This document shows, piece after piece, positions 1 to 12,277 of a DNA stretch of 64,000 bases. The notes under the pieces were generated by a model. That model made no database searches and was not told where the DNA came from. It worked only from the letters and a program-made list of their open reading frames with translations. The translations under genes and the position numbers were made by a program. Source of the DNA: Pomacea canaliculata (Eukaryota; Mollusca; Gastropoda; Architaenioglossa; Ampullariidae); the NCBI RefSeq assembly GCF_003073045.1, contig NC_037599.1:2418001-2482000 (forward strand). Direction: 5' to 3'. Position 1 is the stretch's first letter. Every line of letters begins with the position of its first letter.

Positions 1-691
1 CTTCACGGTCTGATGAAGTCGTTATTGCTCGTGATATATAATATTTCTCACGGTCCGCACGAGACTTGCATTTCAATGGAAGGTTTTCATAGAAAACTTT
101 ATATATAGGTTTCTGTGGTCTAGATGTTTGTCGTTTAGCATATGTTCCTCTCGTTCTCTTTCTAACACACACACACACACACCTGTACAGATTTAAAGAT
201 TTAGAAAAGCTGCGAGAGAGATAAAAGGGGAAAAGGATTAGAGAAGGATCAGAAAATGTTTAAAGAAATATTTTTTTAGGTTTAAACAATTAATGAGTAG
301 CTTAAGGATGTTTTGTACCTTTTGAAATATTTTGATTCTTTATACACCACCTTTCTCTCACTTTAGGAAGCCAGCAGTTGATTTCTGTATACAAAGTCTG
401 CGTGTTAAACATACACACGTACTGCACCAAGCACACAGCAGTATTAATAGACACGGACAGCTGTATACATATTAAGTATTTATATATTCACATATTGGCA
501 TATTCCCATATTCACACAGGCATGTGCTCACACGTCCTCGGGCTTACATACTACTCATATTAGCATAACTTCTGTACAGAGCTCCACAAATCTTCGCGGA
601 CAGTCACACATAACTTACACGCACACACACACAATTTATACTTTATATATATTATAGACAATAACACAAAATTTACACATATATTCTATTA

Positions 692-750
<59 letters not shown>

Positions 751-1623
751 GAAATTTATAAAGCGAAATATCTCAGTCAAATATGGACTCATTGCGCTGA
801 ACAAAATCGCAAAATAGTAACAAAGATGTAGAACATGGCGGAGTGGACTCCAGCCAATAGGTCCACACAGTTCATACTTCATAATAACATTATATACAGT
901 ATATGTATTATATACATTATATACATTATATGCAGTCCTGTTGTAATCCAGAAGAGGAAGAAAAACGCAACAGAAGCACATGAAACAGAAAGGTCCAACA
1001 CTTTTATCTAAACCAAAGCATGACAACAACTCATAAACAACATCAAAGAAAGCCGATCACGGTTAGGCGAAGGGACAGAACTCTCATCTCACATAATCTA
1101 CATACACATTAACAGAATAACTGAAACGCTTCCTAAAAGTTAGGCTTCGCCTTGTCAAGTCTCGAATCTTCTCAAGACGCGTCTAAAAAATAAATAAATA
1201 AACTAACCTCCATGTTGTGCTCAGTATTCACATTAATCTCACTGTGTTGGGACGAATACCGAGACCCTGCAAAGCTCTTGACGATGTTCCACCACAGTCT
1301 GTGTACCATGGGTTTCTGGCATACTGGCCGGAGCTGGTCAGACCAAATATTTGCAGCACCAAGCACCATTGTAGCACCAGTGATCTTGTGTCCTGACATG
1401 TCAGTAGTGTCACACGGACAGTTAGTAATGACAGCCAGGCAACTGTCACTAACTCCTCAGCTTATTTAACTGCCACAACGGCCTCGTGCTGCATCCTCCT
1501 GACAACTTGTCACATCTTCACTCATACCTCCGACCTTCGTGCTGATAGGGTTAAGGGGTATGTTGTAAAGTGATAATTATATATATAATTATAATTATAG
1601 ATGCTTGCTGAGCGAGTAGATGG
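1..1623. other. Spacer downstream of the first calcium-sensor gene
   Basis: No gene that I can support. The stretch holds short CA runs, an AAT microsatellite and AT-rich DNA. A minus-strand open frame at 1172-1399 ends near a GTTAGT donor-like site, but neither of its two overlapping frames resembles a family I know. The part next to 1623 is presumably 3' UTR of the minus-strand EF-hand gene. Confidence 0.5.
693..750. repeat. (AAT)n microsatellite
   Basis: About 19 uninterrupted AAT/ATA units. It produces an artificial poly-tyrosine frame on the minus strand that should not be read as a protein. Confidence 0.95.
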
Positions 1624-2485
1624 TTACTTTGAATGTTGCTTGAGAACAGCCTCGAACTCTGACCCCGGAGAACACTGCAGCAGGTCGACAATCAGCGAGC
1701 ACCGTGTGGCGCCACTGCGGAACTCCGACCACGAGATGCTGTTGTCGCCGTCTGTCTCCATCACCTCGAAGAGGCTGGACGCCAGTTCCTCAGGTGTTCC
1801 CAAGCCGGCACTCTTTGTCGACGATTGGTTGAGACCATTCATTTTGAATATGGCCTGATCCAGCAGCGGGGAAAAAGACAAAAATAATCTCGTTAAACTA
1901 AAGTATGGCAAAAGTTTTCAGTACAAGAATTTTCTGGATGTCTTCTTTAGCACCAAGATCACCTCTTCCCCTCGCCTACATTCATTTCGGAAAAATTTTA
2001 CCACCTCACACAGTTTAGAACACCATAGAAAAATACCTTACATATATTTTGTAACTAATTTTTTTTTTATTTTTTTTTTAGATATGTTGTCTTACCTGAA
2101 GGATCTCAATGATCTCGTCTTTTGAGATGAATCCGGACTGGTTGATGTCGTACAACTGGAAAGCCCACCGAAGCTTTTTCTCCTCTTCTAGGCTGCTGGT
2201 GATGGACAGACCCAAGAGAAACTCCCGGAAGTCCACTCTCCCGTCGCCATTTTTGTCAAAGGTCCTGAAGATGTGCTTGGCATATTCCTCTCCGTTACCC
2301 GGGTACACTGTGTTGTACACCTCGATGAATTCTTTCTGAGTCAAGAATGGTTTTGATCCAGAACTGACCTTTGCACTCCGAATGAACTCCTGCCACCAAT
2401 CCTGTATTTCATCCTCTGAGAAGCTGACGTCCTGTCGCAGCGACTGTGTCTGTTGTTTCGTTAATTTTCCGCTTTTCTGTCCCAT
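1624..2485 (-). CDS. Neuronal calcium sensor-like EF-hand protein 1
   Basis: Two coding exons: 2096-2485 (130 codons) and 1624-1854 (76 codons plus TAA), giving 206 residues, close to the roughly 190 usual for the NCS family (hippocalcin, VILIP, NCS-1). The 241-bp intron has CAG|GTAAGA and ATCAG borders, phase 0. The protein starts MGQKSGK, a myristoylation-type start. EF1 (about residues 40-60) lacks the family CPxG motif and has no canonical loop. EF2 is canonical (D77-E88), as is EF3 (D113-E124); EF4 (E163-E174) has Glu in place of the first Asp. The end matches the NCS pattern with LLQC. The start is chosen because an acceptor (CTCTCCAG) lies five bases before this ATG and longer upstream frames are intronic. 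A leading non-coding exon may end at a GTAAGC donor at 2671. Expected role: calcium-switched membrane signalling, known for the family. Its neighbour at 7.2-8.6 kb is a paralog. Confidence 0.9.
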
Positions 2486-2490
2486 GATTT

Positions 2491-5400
2491 CTGGAGAGGA
2501 GAAAGCTGTGGGAAACAAGTGAACAGAAACATGAGGCGAAAATAGCAAGGGTGTTGTTCAATGAATTTATTTTATTTTTACTTATTTTTATTTATTTTAG
2601 TTTATTTTAACTTGTACTTTAGTAAATGTTATATCGGGGTATGTAGTATTGAAAGAGAACTTTAAGCTTACCAGCAGATGACGTGGTCAGTTCTGTTGCG
2701 ATACGATTGCTGAACCTTCCAACGGTCTAAAGAAAGGTAGCGACCTAAGAACTCGCTGGTCTGACTGTCGTCTGCTGCTCCACTGACTGTTGGCGGAGGT
2801 ACTGGGAGGAATTGTCACGTCCCAGCAAGTCGTGTAAGGGTAGGGCAACAGCAAGAACACCTGACACCCTGCAGTGGTCGCATTCTATTGCCATGCTTTA
2901 AGCTGGATACGGGTGGGTGCTTCTGGGTACTGAGAACTGACTCCGTGTCGCGCGATGTGATTGGTCAGGTCGTCGTGAGCTCTGTTGCTCAATTTTCGTA
3001 ATGGTTCTACAGTTTCACCATTGTGTGCTCTTTCCGTCTCGTGAAGTACTTTCGATGTTGCCCTACTTTGATGTCTGAGTAGACAGGTGTTGATGTGCTC
3101 GTGTTTATGCTGGTTTGTCTGGCATTGAGAGCAGTGAGATGTCTGGGTGGTGACTACAGCTACTGTATGCGATCTATCTCAACTGTAGGACAGTGGTACA
3201 TAGAGATGAATAAATGATGGTCTAATGTTAACATTATCTAGTCCTTGATGAGAAAAGTTGGAGCTACACAGTCATGTAGGTGGTGTGTGCTACCGTAAGT
3301 TACTGTTACAGTCTTTCCATCTGCTTGTCTATCGCTGTTTGAGACACTGAGTGCAGAGAGGATGCGTACACTTCATGAATCAGTTTAATTGCTCGATTTA
3401 TTCCAGAAGCATCGCCCTACAGAATGGGGAGAAAACAAAACAATCGTAAAACAGTAATATAATAAAAAAGATGTCTCGCTTTTGTAAAAACGAGTGAGTG
3501 TGTGTGTGTTGATTGGTTGGTCGAAATTAATTGTCAGTTGCGTAACATGATTATCAAGATTCTGGTTGGCGGATGATCTGGTGGTGTAGGAAAAGACAGA
3601 ATCTGATGGACGACAGTTTTACCAGGGTGATACAGACAGCAAGAAGCTTGGGATGGTAGCAAAATGATTGCAGAAACAACGAGAACAACAATATAAACCC
3701 TAACTGTCGAAAATCCCGTGTCAACACTGCCTCCCACTACAACCACACGGACCCACCTTCTAACAGACAGGTTGAACTTTTTTTCTTCATGCGCGCGTAC
3801 CGCCCACACCTAAAGGTGGGTTTGTGTCTTGGCTAGCCCTGATATCAAGTGGACTTGATTATTTGCTTTGTGCCTCAGACACGAGCCCTCAACTGTTTAT
3901 TTCTCCTCCCATCATCCTTATCTCCATTCGATACGTGAGTCATTTCTGATAAGCGGCTAGATAGCCACTCCAGTTTGTTGATGTTTTATGACTGTTTTCG
4001 GTTTCTTCTGCAGAAGATCAGTTTTTTATCCAAAAAAACTCCTCCTACCTCTCTCTCTGTGCGTACGTGCGGGCATTCACTCCCCATCCTGTCTGACCTG
4101 TGACCTTTAAGTACAGCCGTCAAACATTAGATATTCCATTAAAGGCAGGTGAATGAGTGAGAACGCCTCGTGCGATTAAAAATAAAAACATAAATATGCA
4201 CACTCCCCCACAAATATAAAATGTCGTAGGAGGTTTTGTCGCTGTCACTGACGACGTGGACGTCAGCAATGTTAACCGTTAGTCCTTTCTCACTCTTCCT
4301 TTATTCTCCTCCTAGCGACCTGATTAATTGCCTTTGTGGGCAAAATGATGTATAATCACACGCAGATGCTTTTCTTCGGGCATAAAAGCGCAGTTTTATA
4401 GTTTTATTAGCTAGGGGCTGGCGCATGCCCGCGGGCTCTTCTTGTGTTAATGTACAAAGAATGGGCGCCGACCGACATTATCAGGATAAACTAAACACAT
4501 AAGCAGTTGGGTCTCGCCCCTTGAGCCAACTAAAAGTAGACATGCTTTCATAAACCCTCGATAAACATCGTTTGCTGGGGCACTGACGTGGGCATTGAAT
4601 GGCCTGGGGTGTAGGCTGAGGACATCCGGTGCCGTGATGACGACGTCTTTGTCACGTAGTCACGTGTGCTCGTCATCAGATGCTTGCACTGCCTGCATCC
4701 CTCGCTGAGCTCCTCAGCCTGAAGGGAGACAGGGAGTGGAAGACTAGATGTTATCGGTTGATGACCGTGTCAAGCTGCATGTTGTGGAATGTGACCCAGT
4801 GACTGAGACTTGCTCGCGCCCACGTTTGTCATTTCTCACTTCACGAGGTGCAGGACAAGGTCCACACACGATTCTTGTGACTTTAATTAGTACATCCTCA
4901 ACCAAGCAACTTAGTCAACTGAATCTGCTTAACATCAGGAACACTACATTGTCAAACGCATATCCACACACAAATTACAAAAACTGTGATCGACACTGGC
5001 ATTGAGCAAATAAAACAATCAAGGAACAGATTGAATGATCCAGTGACATCTTTGACTAGATCAACACAATAACAAAATAATACAATAAACTTTCAAAAAT
5101 CTTTTAAATTTAAACAAATTAACGCTACACTAAGTTTGACTAATCAGCTCACAGTAATAAACATTCATCATGTGTGACATCATGAAAACACAGAAAGACC
5201 AGCAGACGAAACAGGAAAGGCAAACAATGAAGAAAGCAGACAGAAAGACGAATAGATGGAAGTCCAATGGAAGTGCAGACCAGGATGAATCCACTTTCGT
5301 TAATACTGAAAGGCCTGTTGGGAGAATGGAGGTCTGCAAGGACTGATGCCGTTCTGGTCCTCGCTGTCGGCATCACACGTTGGACAAAAGAGCTCACACG

Positions 5401-5886
5401 TCTTGTGGAAATCTTCAACATGGAGAAGTCGTTGGCCTTTAGCAGGTGCTGATAGGCCTCCCACACAGTCGTCTTAGCACCAGAAAAGGTTAGGATTACC
5501 AGTAGAGAGTGGGAACAGAGTCAAGAAGGACCATCAAAGATAAAATCGTTCAGGATAGGACAACTAAGAAAGTTGGCAGCGAGAACAGACGAGGGATCAA
5601 GTTCACATGTGTTCAGGCCGTTCTCTGATCTTACCAAAAGACCATTTGACATGCGATTTCTTTTGTGCCAAAAAAGCAAGTCATGGCTTATCTAACTTAT
5701 CTTTCCGTGCGGCAAACCCCCACTGAAGTTGTTTTCCCCCTGTGGAAATTAATGTCTTAGTGCATATCAATATAAACTACATAAACATTGATGTAATGAC
5801 TCAGCAAACCATTAATTCAAGAAATCGAAGCAATGGCCCCATAAAAAAGAACGGTCACATAAAACACATCCTTACACCATGTACAG

Positions 5887-5931
<45 letters not shown>

Positions 5932-7253
5932 TTATCTATCTATTTAGAAAACAGATTTTTTTTCTTGTGTGTGAATATTAAGCACTCTTGTTTATGTTAC
6001 TCGTATTTGTTCAGCTCTGCTTGTGTCCGAAAAGGAATGACTCGAAAAATACAAAGAGAAAGAATACCTTCCGAGGATGAATTCATTGCCATACAATAAT
6101 TTTAACGATGATAACGAATAATAATAATGGCGACTTAAGCATGATAATGCCATGTTCCACAACCTGAGATCTTTGGAACACTCCCGGCAGTCTGTGCGAG
6201 GCTCGCAGTCAATGTCTCCCTGAAATCATTGGTGACAACATATCTGGATCTTAAATTTAAACTGACAGGTAGGTCCGCTGGCTTCTTGTGATGTGCTAAA
6301 CGCAGAAAAATGAAAAGACAAAATTCATCATGTCCTAAAAAGATTTTTCCTGACCTTAAAAAAACAGCTCTAAAAATGTTTAGGGTCAAACCTTGAAGTC
6401 ATATGAATAGGAGACCTTTTTATCCCTGGAACAAACATTACAAATTAATTTGTAATATATTCCTGGCAGAAGGGTGTGCTTTGCGATGTTTCTCAAGGAT
6501 GCACATGTGTGTCAATAATGTTGTAAATAAATATTGACCACACGGCTCCGCAGGAAGGTGTCCAGGGAAGGCGAACCTCGTTTGACAAACATGGCAGTCG
6601 AGACATCCACATCTCCTAACTGATGACCAAACTTTTGTTATTCTTGACAAAAGAACACCAATGTTGATGACCAGATGATAATTGACGATGACCAAAAGTC
6701 TGTTCTCGCACACATTCGTCCTCACAAGCGTTCTGTCGAAATGAGAAGAGCTCACTCTCCTGCCAGCGAGTCCAATTACTATTAGCAGTGCACTAAATGA
6801 TTGTGACCACACCTGAGCAGCTTGCCCCAGAGGTCTTGTTATCAACACTGGGTGTCACGTGACTGTCTCCAGTAGAAGAGTCATACAGAATGTATGTACA
6901 CAGAAGTTCATAAATTAAATGACTGCCACTCAGGACCAGTCCGCTGCATTTTAACGGTTGAAGTCCTGTTGTAGTATTTATTTTCTTGTATTAACCAATT
7001 GTCTTCGTCATGCTTCTTTGGTTCTTTGTTTTCCTTGAGATTATGCAGTTATTTTGCCGTAGTTTACTTCACAGATTTCCCATTATTGTTTACATAAACA
7101 ATAGCTTGCCTTACGTCATAGCTTTTACCATTGTTGTTTATCGTCTGGTTGTTGCCTCCACTGTTCTCACTACTGCTGCATTTTGTTAATTTGTTTTCAC
7201 GGCCTCCATGTTGCCTCTCTTTCAAATGACGAGGGGGAAAGAACCCGGATGAG
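2491..7253. other. Spacer between the two calcium-sensor genes
   Basis: Probably contains the promoter and 5' UTR exon of the first gene (from 2672 upward on the minus strand). I see CA runs near 5890-5920 and no long coding frame. On the minus strand at about 5290-5480 two overlapping coding-like frames occur, one with the pattern HKTCELFCPTCDADS that recalls a zinc-binding B-box; it is too short and shifted to call. Confidence 0.5.
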
Positions 7254-8571
7254 TCATTGAAACACTTCGTCATCTTCGCCAGGGGGAGCGCACTGCAGCA
7301 GGTCGACGACAAGCGAGCATCTCATGGCGCCGTCGCGGAACTCGTCCCACGAAATCCTGCTGTTCCGGTTCCGGTCCAGCTGCCCAAAGAGGTCGTTAGC
7401 CATCGTCTCTGCGTAGCCGGAATCTCGAGAACTGAGGGCCGGATTGAGCATCTTCATCACGGACTGGAACAGAACAACATGGCATGAGAAATAAATCCAC
7501 GTCTGGGGAATATAAATATAAAAAGACATAATGGCGAGGCGAGACTCCATTTTATGCGAGACACACGATGACGACTTGATTATACAATTGTATGTGAAAC
7601 AGTCTACTAGTGTGGTTCAGCAGACTAATAAGAACAAAAAAGTATAAGACTGTAAGAACTGAGAGACCACTACATTAAGGTGAGGTCACTCAGAACACTA
7701 GAGCGAGGTGGTAAGGGTTAACCACCCTAACAACGCGACATCTTGTGAGAAGGAGCTCACTGGAGTGCACACCACTTCCAATAAGGAAAACAGCTGGAAA
7801 AACTTTGACATTATTTTCCCAGCTCTTAAACTTTTATTGACTGCTCTCAAGTCCTCCTATGACATCACCTTGGGGAGGCCAAGAAGACGAAATCTCGCGA
7901 ATAACGCAGCCAGTAATTTGTCTTTGCACTTTGTTCAATTCACCTTCGAGATATATGACACCTGCTACTCCTGCTATACTTCTCTTCTTGGTTTGACTGG
8001 AGTGTATATCGTTAAGAAGTCAGGAAGGTCGTAACTGTCTAGAAACTCGCTAGGGGAGTGTTAAGTTACAAGATGCTCTTGTGTCCAGTCAGCTGATTTA
8101 TAAAGTTTAAATACAAAATTAGTTCACAAAGTAGACGATACTATACATGTATAATTTAATGAGATTTTTAAAAATGTGTACCCGAATTATTTCCTCCATG
8201 TCCTTCTTGGTAATGAAGCCAGTCTGGTTGATGTCGTAAAGTTCGAAGGCCCAGCGAAGTCTCGTTTCCGGCTTGGTGCTGCCGCTGCTGTACATGCCGA
8301 TGAGGAACTCGTGGAAGTCCACGTGACCGTTGCCGCTCTTGTCGAACGTTCTGAAGATGTGATGAGCGAAGTCGTGGCCGTCGCCCGGGTACACGGAGTT
8401 GTACACCTGCACGAACTCCTGCTCCGTCAGGAAGCGACCTTTGCCCGCCGTGCGCCTGGCGCTGCGCAGGAACTCGCGCCACCAGTCCTGGATCTCCTTC
8501 TCCGAGAAGCTCACCTTCCGCTGCAGCGCGCGCACCTTCTCCTTGGGCAGCTTGCTCCCTGGTTGACCCAT
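7254..8571 (-). CDS. Neuronal calcium sensor-like EF-hand protein 2
   Basis: Two core exons: 8182-8571 (130 codons) and 7254-7463 (69 codons plus TGA), 199 residues. The exon length (390 nt) and intron position (after residue 130, phase 0) equal those of the paralog at 1.6-2.5 kb, so the pair arose by tandem duplication. It starts MGQPGSK, a myristoylation-type start. EF1 lacks the CPxG motif. EF2 is canonical (D77-E88). EF3 (D113-D124) has Asp instead of Glu at the last position, and EF4 (D160-E171) has Ser where Gly is usual. These changes suggest altered calcium or magnesium selectivity (inference). The coding exon is distinctly GC-rich. The 718-bp intron uses CGG|GTACAC and TTCCAG. An acceptor TTAG at 8580-8581 permits an in-frame N-terminal extension (G-S-G before Met) from upstream exons, listed separately. 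Confidence 0.88.
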
Positions 8572-8581
8572 GCCGCTGCCT

Positions 8582-11500
8582 AACAATGCCAGATAAATGA
8601 AACTTTAGAGAAAAAGTACAATCAAACAATTGTCAACTTCTGTCGATAAACTGTATCAAAAAATTTCAAATAAACATATTAAAATATTCTTGTAAAATGA
8701 AAAACAAATTCCATCCTTGATTATTTCGCCTTCCACATTACACAGGACAAAGACGACGAAAACAAAACGACAATAACATGAATCACTCGATAACGGCGTG
8801 AGACACCTGCCTGTTTGTGAACCTTTGTCCAGCAATGTGTGCGCGGCGATGATGAGTTCTAATGAACTCCTTCCTTTAAATGTTCGATAAACGGACGTCC
8901 GACTGTATAAATCTAGTAATCAGCTCAGACTTCTCCCAGAGAGTAGTGCTAGGGAACACTGCTAGCTACACCCGGTTATCACTAGTCTTGCATTCTCTCG
9001 TCGCCCGGAACCTGACTGCCGGCGGCCTGAGATTGAAACTTCTTGTCAGAGTTCTGGAGACCTTGGGAGGGCGAAGTCCAGGACGTGGTTGGTGCGCGTA
9101 GTGATTTGTGCTCCCTGTGTCCTGAATATTCACCCGTTATCTCTATCCTCCGGACCCCACCCGCCTCTCCACCCGATTAAAATGTATTTCAACCTTGGCG
9201 ACTTGACCCTACCCGAGGCTCCTGTTTACCCCAAAATGTCGCGGGGAGCTGCACGTGACCTCATCACCCACTCAGACCGGGTGGGCGTGAGACAGTGTTG
9301 ACGGTCTCAGCAAGTGCCTGAGCTGATAAAATAAAAAATTAATGTGTTTAGTTTTTATCTTCACCAACAAATCATGCTGCATCTACTGTTAATGGCTGTC
9401 CTGGTACGCGTAGTGTTCACTTATGGTTGCAGAAAGATGTTTGGGGTTATTGTTGTTGTTGTTGTTGTTGTTGTGTTTTTCCCCGTTATAGAGCCTCTAA
9501 ATAGAACTTGTCACTTAATCCTAATTAACACTGGAAGTGATAAAACCAAGTGTTGGCAATGATGTCAAGCAGATCAAAACTATTTTGAATCCGAAACAAA
9601 TTTTCAGGGTGTCGGGGGGACGCCCCATCATAGAGCTCACATTGAGTATATTTGTTTATGTTTTTCTTTTTGCTAATCATTCTCCTTGTCAGTAGGCAGT
9701 AAATGGTGGACTTATCTACTCTGTGTCATAAATTTTGAGATGCTATTCATCGTTTATTATCCCAGTCGGTGGGATATTTTTGCATTGAACGCATGATGAA
9801 CATAAATTATACTCTCGGGAGTATGACACGTGTGCAGTAAAAATTTAAACAAATTAAAACAAACTATTCAATAACTATTATACAGAGCACAACAACAAAA
9901 CAATTACCAATGTCTTTAGATTGATTACCGCCTTTAATTGAAAATCCGAAGCAACAATAATAATAATAATGGGTATTTATAATGTGCAGCACAATGAACA
10001 AGATAGATCGCACTCACTGAATTCAAAACATTCGGAGAGGAACAAAAGTATTTGGAAAATCGTGTTATGAAGTGATAAAATAATGTATACACGGTCGAAC
10101 AGGCAGATCAAAAACAAGTTATTTACCTTTTCAGATTTGTAATGAATGACACAAGCACAAACAATTATATCCAAAATGGTGTCGGGTCCAGTCAGAAGCG
10201 AAATCACTCGTGTCCAGCCCAACATTCATTTAATAACACGCGAGGAGATAAGCCGAGCAGGGTTCAAATCCAGTGATAAGACCACTTTCGGGTGGAGAGG
10301 GGCAGAGCGTGCCCCTGCCTGTCATTGACATTACAAAACACTTTTCCAGCGACGACCCCCCGCCCGCAGGACCGGGTGTTCTCTGTCATCGTCCGTCGTC
10401 ATCTAACAATCGTCATGGAGCGACGATGTGTTGCGGTGTTTCGTCAATCTTTTGGTCTTTCTTTCGCTCTTTTTTTTCATCTCTCCTACAGTGATTTCAC
10501 TCTGAGAATGACAGACTCAGTGTCTGCGTCTTGTGTCTTGGCCGCTTCTCCAGTTGCACTTCTGACCTACTGTAGTCTACCTGCACTTTGTCAGGACTTC
10601 TCAGCTATGCGTGGTGTCCCACCCGGATCCCGTCTGTTTTCTAGTTGTAGCTGTTGGTGTTGGCATGATTTGTTTTGAAACGCCTCAGAAATGAAAACAA
10701 GTCAACCTTGCCTTTTTGTTTGAGGAAATCCGCTTCAATGCTCACGTAAATTCTATCTCAGTCACATTTTCTTTCTTTCTTCCCGTCACCTGCCACCTTC
10801 TTATTCTAGTTCTTCTACTTGTTGTTCTGCTTCGTCCTTTTCTCGCTCAACTGTGACTTTTTTGTTTATCCCTAGATAGGCACCTTTATAGTAGATGTGA
10901 TGATGGTCGGACCAAAGGTTTGTAAAGAACTCTGAGAATGGACAAGAATTTCTAGCGGCCGCCTTTAAGATAAAACATTTGGCAGACTTAAAGAGAAAAG
11001 TAGCACCCAACGACCTGATGAGAAGCCAGCTGCTGCAGTTTCCTGGGAAACACCAAGAATGACAAGGAAACTCGTCACGAGCTGTTTCATTATGAGTCAT
11101 CGTCTGGGACTCGCTCGCGTCCAGCTGATGACAGTCGGCGGCTGGTGCAACAACAGTTGGGTAGGCCTGACCACTCTAGACACTCCTACTGAACAAAAAT
11201 GTGCATCCTATGATGTGCAAGTACCTCCGGGATTGCTACTGCGTGATCCGAGCGCTGTCGTGTCAACAAACAGACAAAATGTCGCACAACGTAGACGACG
11301 TCCGGAGTACGTGACAGACACCACACCAACAAGTCACAAAACATATTGTCAGAGCCACCTCACAAAAGTCAACACACAGAGACTGAACACAGGTACTGAC
11401 ACCTGTTCTTTCAATCAAAACAAAGATCTGTCATATTGTATTAATGCCAAAAAAAAATATACCTTGAAATATCTGAGCTACCACACGCATAAACATCCAC

Positions 11501-11718
11501 TTGATCAAACGGACTGATATAATTGTATAGCATCAGGCAGTATAGAAAGCTCATAAATACGTAAGCACTTCTATACGGGTATCTCTTTACAAGTCCCACT
11601 ATCTTAAATTCTCTCTCTCTCTATCACACAGTTCTCGTTGTGTTAGTAGACCTGTTTGTGGTTACAGCACGATCCGGTTCGATACTCGTGGGACGCACCT
11701 GTGGAACGGCTACTGACT
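8582..11718. other. Intron or spacer upstream of calcium-sensor gene 2
   Basis: Contains a GTT microsatellite at about 9450-9475 and AT-rich DNA. Short open frames on both strands (for example 10801-11100 minus, 11059-11517 plus) show no recognisable domain. If the upstream first exons are real, this is an intron of the minus-strand gene. Confidence 0.45.
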
Positions 11719-11726
11719 CTGTAGAG

Positions 11727-11938
11727 CAGAGGTGGGCAATTAATTTTCCCAAGGGGCAGCATGAGAAACTGGGATGGTTCTAGAGGGCCGGACTAATATA
11801 GTTAACTCAGTTTTACCCAATAGTGTATATATAGTAAATATACTGGCGGGCGGGCCAGCGGGCGGGCCAGCGGGCGGGCCGGTCAGAGACAGGAGGCGGG
11901 CCGGATCCGGCCCGCGGGCCGGCGTTTGCCCAGGTCTG
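11727..11938. mobile_element. hAT-type miniature inverted-repeat element
   Basis: A 212-bp non-autonomous DNA element. The left end begins CAGAGGTGGGCAA and the right end finishes TTTGCCCAGGTCTG, imperfect inverted copies of each other. An exact 8-bp target duplication, CTGTAGAG, flanks it at 11719-11726 and 11939-11946, which is diagnostic for hAT elements. The interior has a GC-rich GGGCGGGCCAGC tandem (about three copies). Confidence 0.92.
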
Positions 11939-12207
11939 CTGTAGAGGGTTGTGGAAAGTAGGACGACAGGGGGAGGTAACGGACACCCCCCTCAATAAAG
12001 CGTGCCACAGGTGAGGGTCTAACCCCTCTCTCACCTGTAGCCATACGATCACGGAACTACCTTTTCATCTGCGATCTTTGTGGTTTATCTCTGTCGATGT
12101 TTGTTTTACATGTATGCATGTTTTGTGTGTGTCATCATAATGACAACGAAAGGCTACGTAACTTCTATTTCATAATGAGAGAAAAGCAAAAGACAAATCA
12201 AGGTTAC

Positions 12208-12277
12208 CTGGAGAAGCTGTAGGTGCCTCAGGGCGCAGGTCTTGTTCCAGATCGAGACAGCTCAGACAGGTGCCCAT
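12208..12277 (-). CDS. Candidate alternative first exon of calcium-sensor gene 2 (acylated N-terminus)
   Basis: ATG at 12277 opens a 23-codon frame beginning MGTCLSCLDLEQ and ends, after one extra base, at CCAG|GTAACC. The phase (1) matches the acceptor at 8580-8581, giving an in-frame join through Gly-Ser-Gly to MGQPGSK. MGxCxxC is a typical start for N-myristoylation plus palmitoylation. KChIP genes, relatives of NCS proteins, are known for alternative first exons that change acylation, so the arrangement is plausible. No transcript evidence; a chance frame is possible. Confidence 0.4.

Noticed and set aside
673-1029. 118-codon minus frame with a poly-tyrosine run
   Set aside because: The run is a translated AAT microsatellite.
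1172-1469. Overlapping coding-like frames on both strands near 1.2-1.4 kb
   Set aside because: Two minus frames and one plus frame are open at once with no recognisable motif, so none can be preferred.
8168-8629. 153-codon minus frame and 135-codon plus frame over the calcium-sensor exon
   Set aside because: Both are low-complexity Arg/Gln- or Val/Ala-rich alternatives of a GC-rich exon whose true frame carries the EF-hands.
10240-10285. tRNA-like B box GGTTCAAATCC at about 10260
   Set aside because: No matching A box or cloverleaf arms at the right distance upstream, so it is not a tRNA gene.
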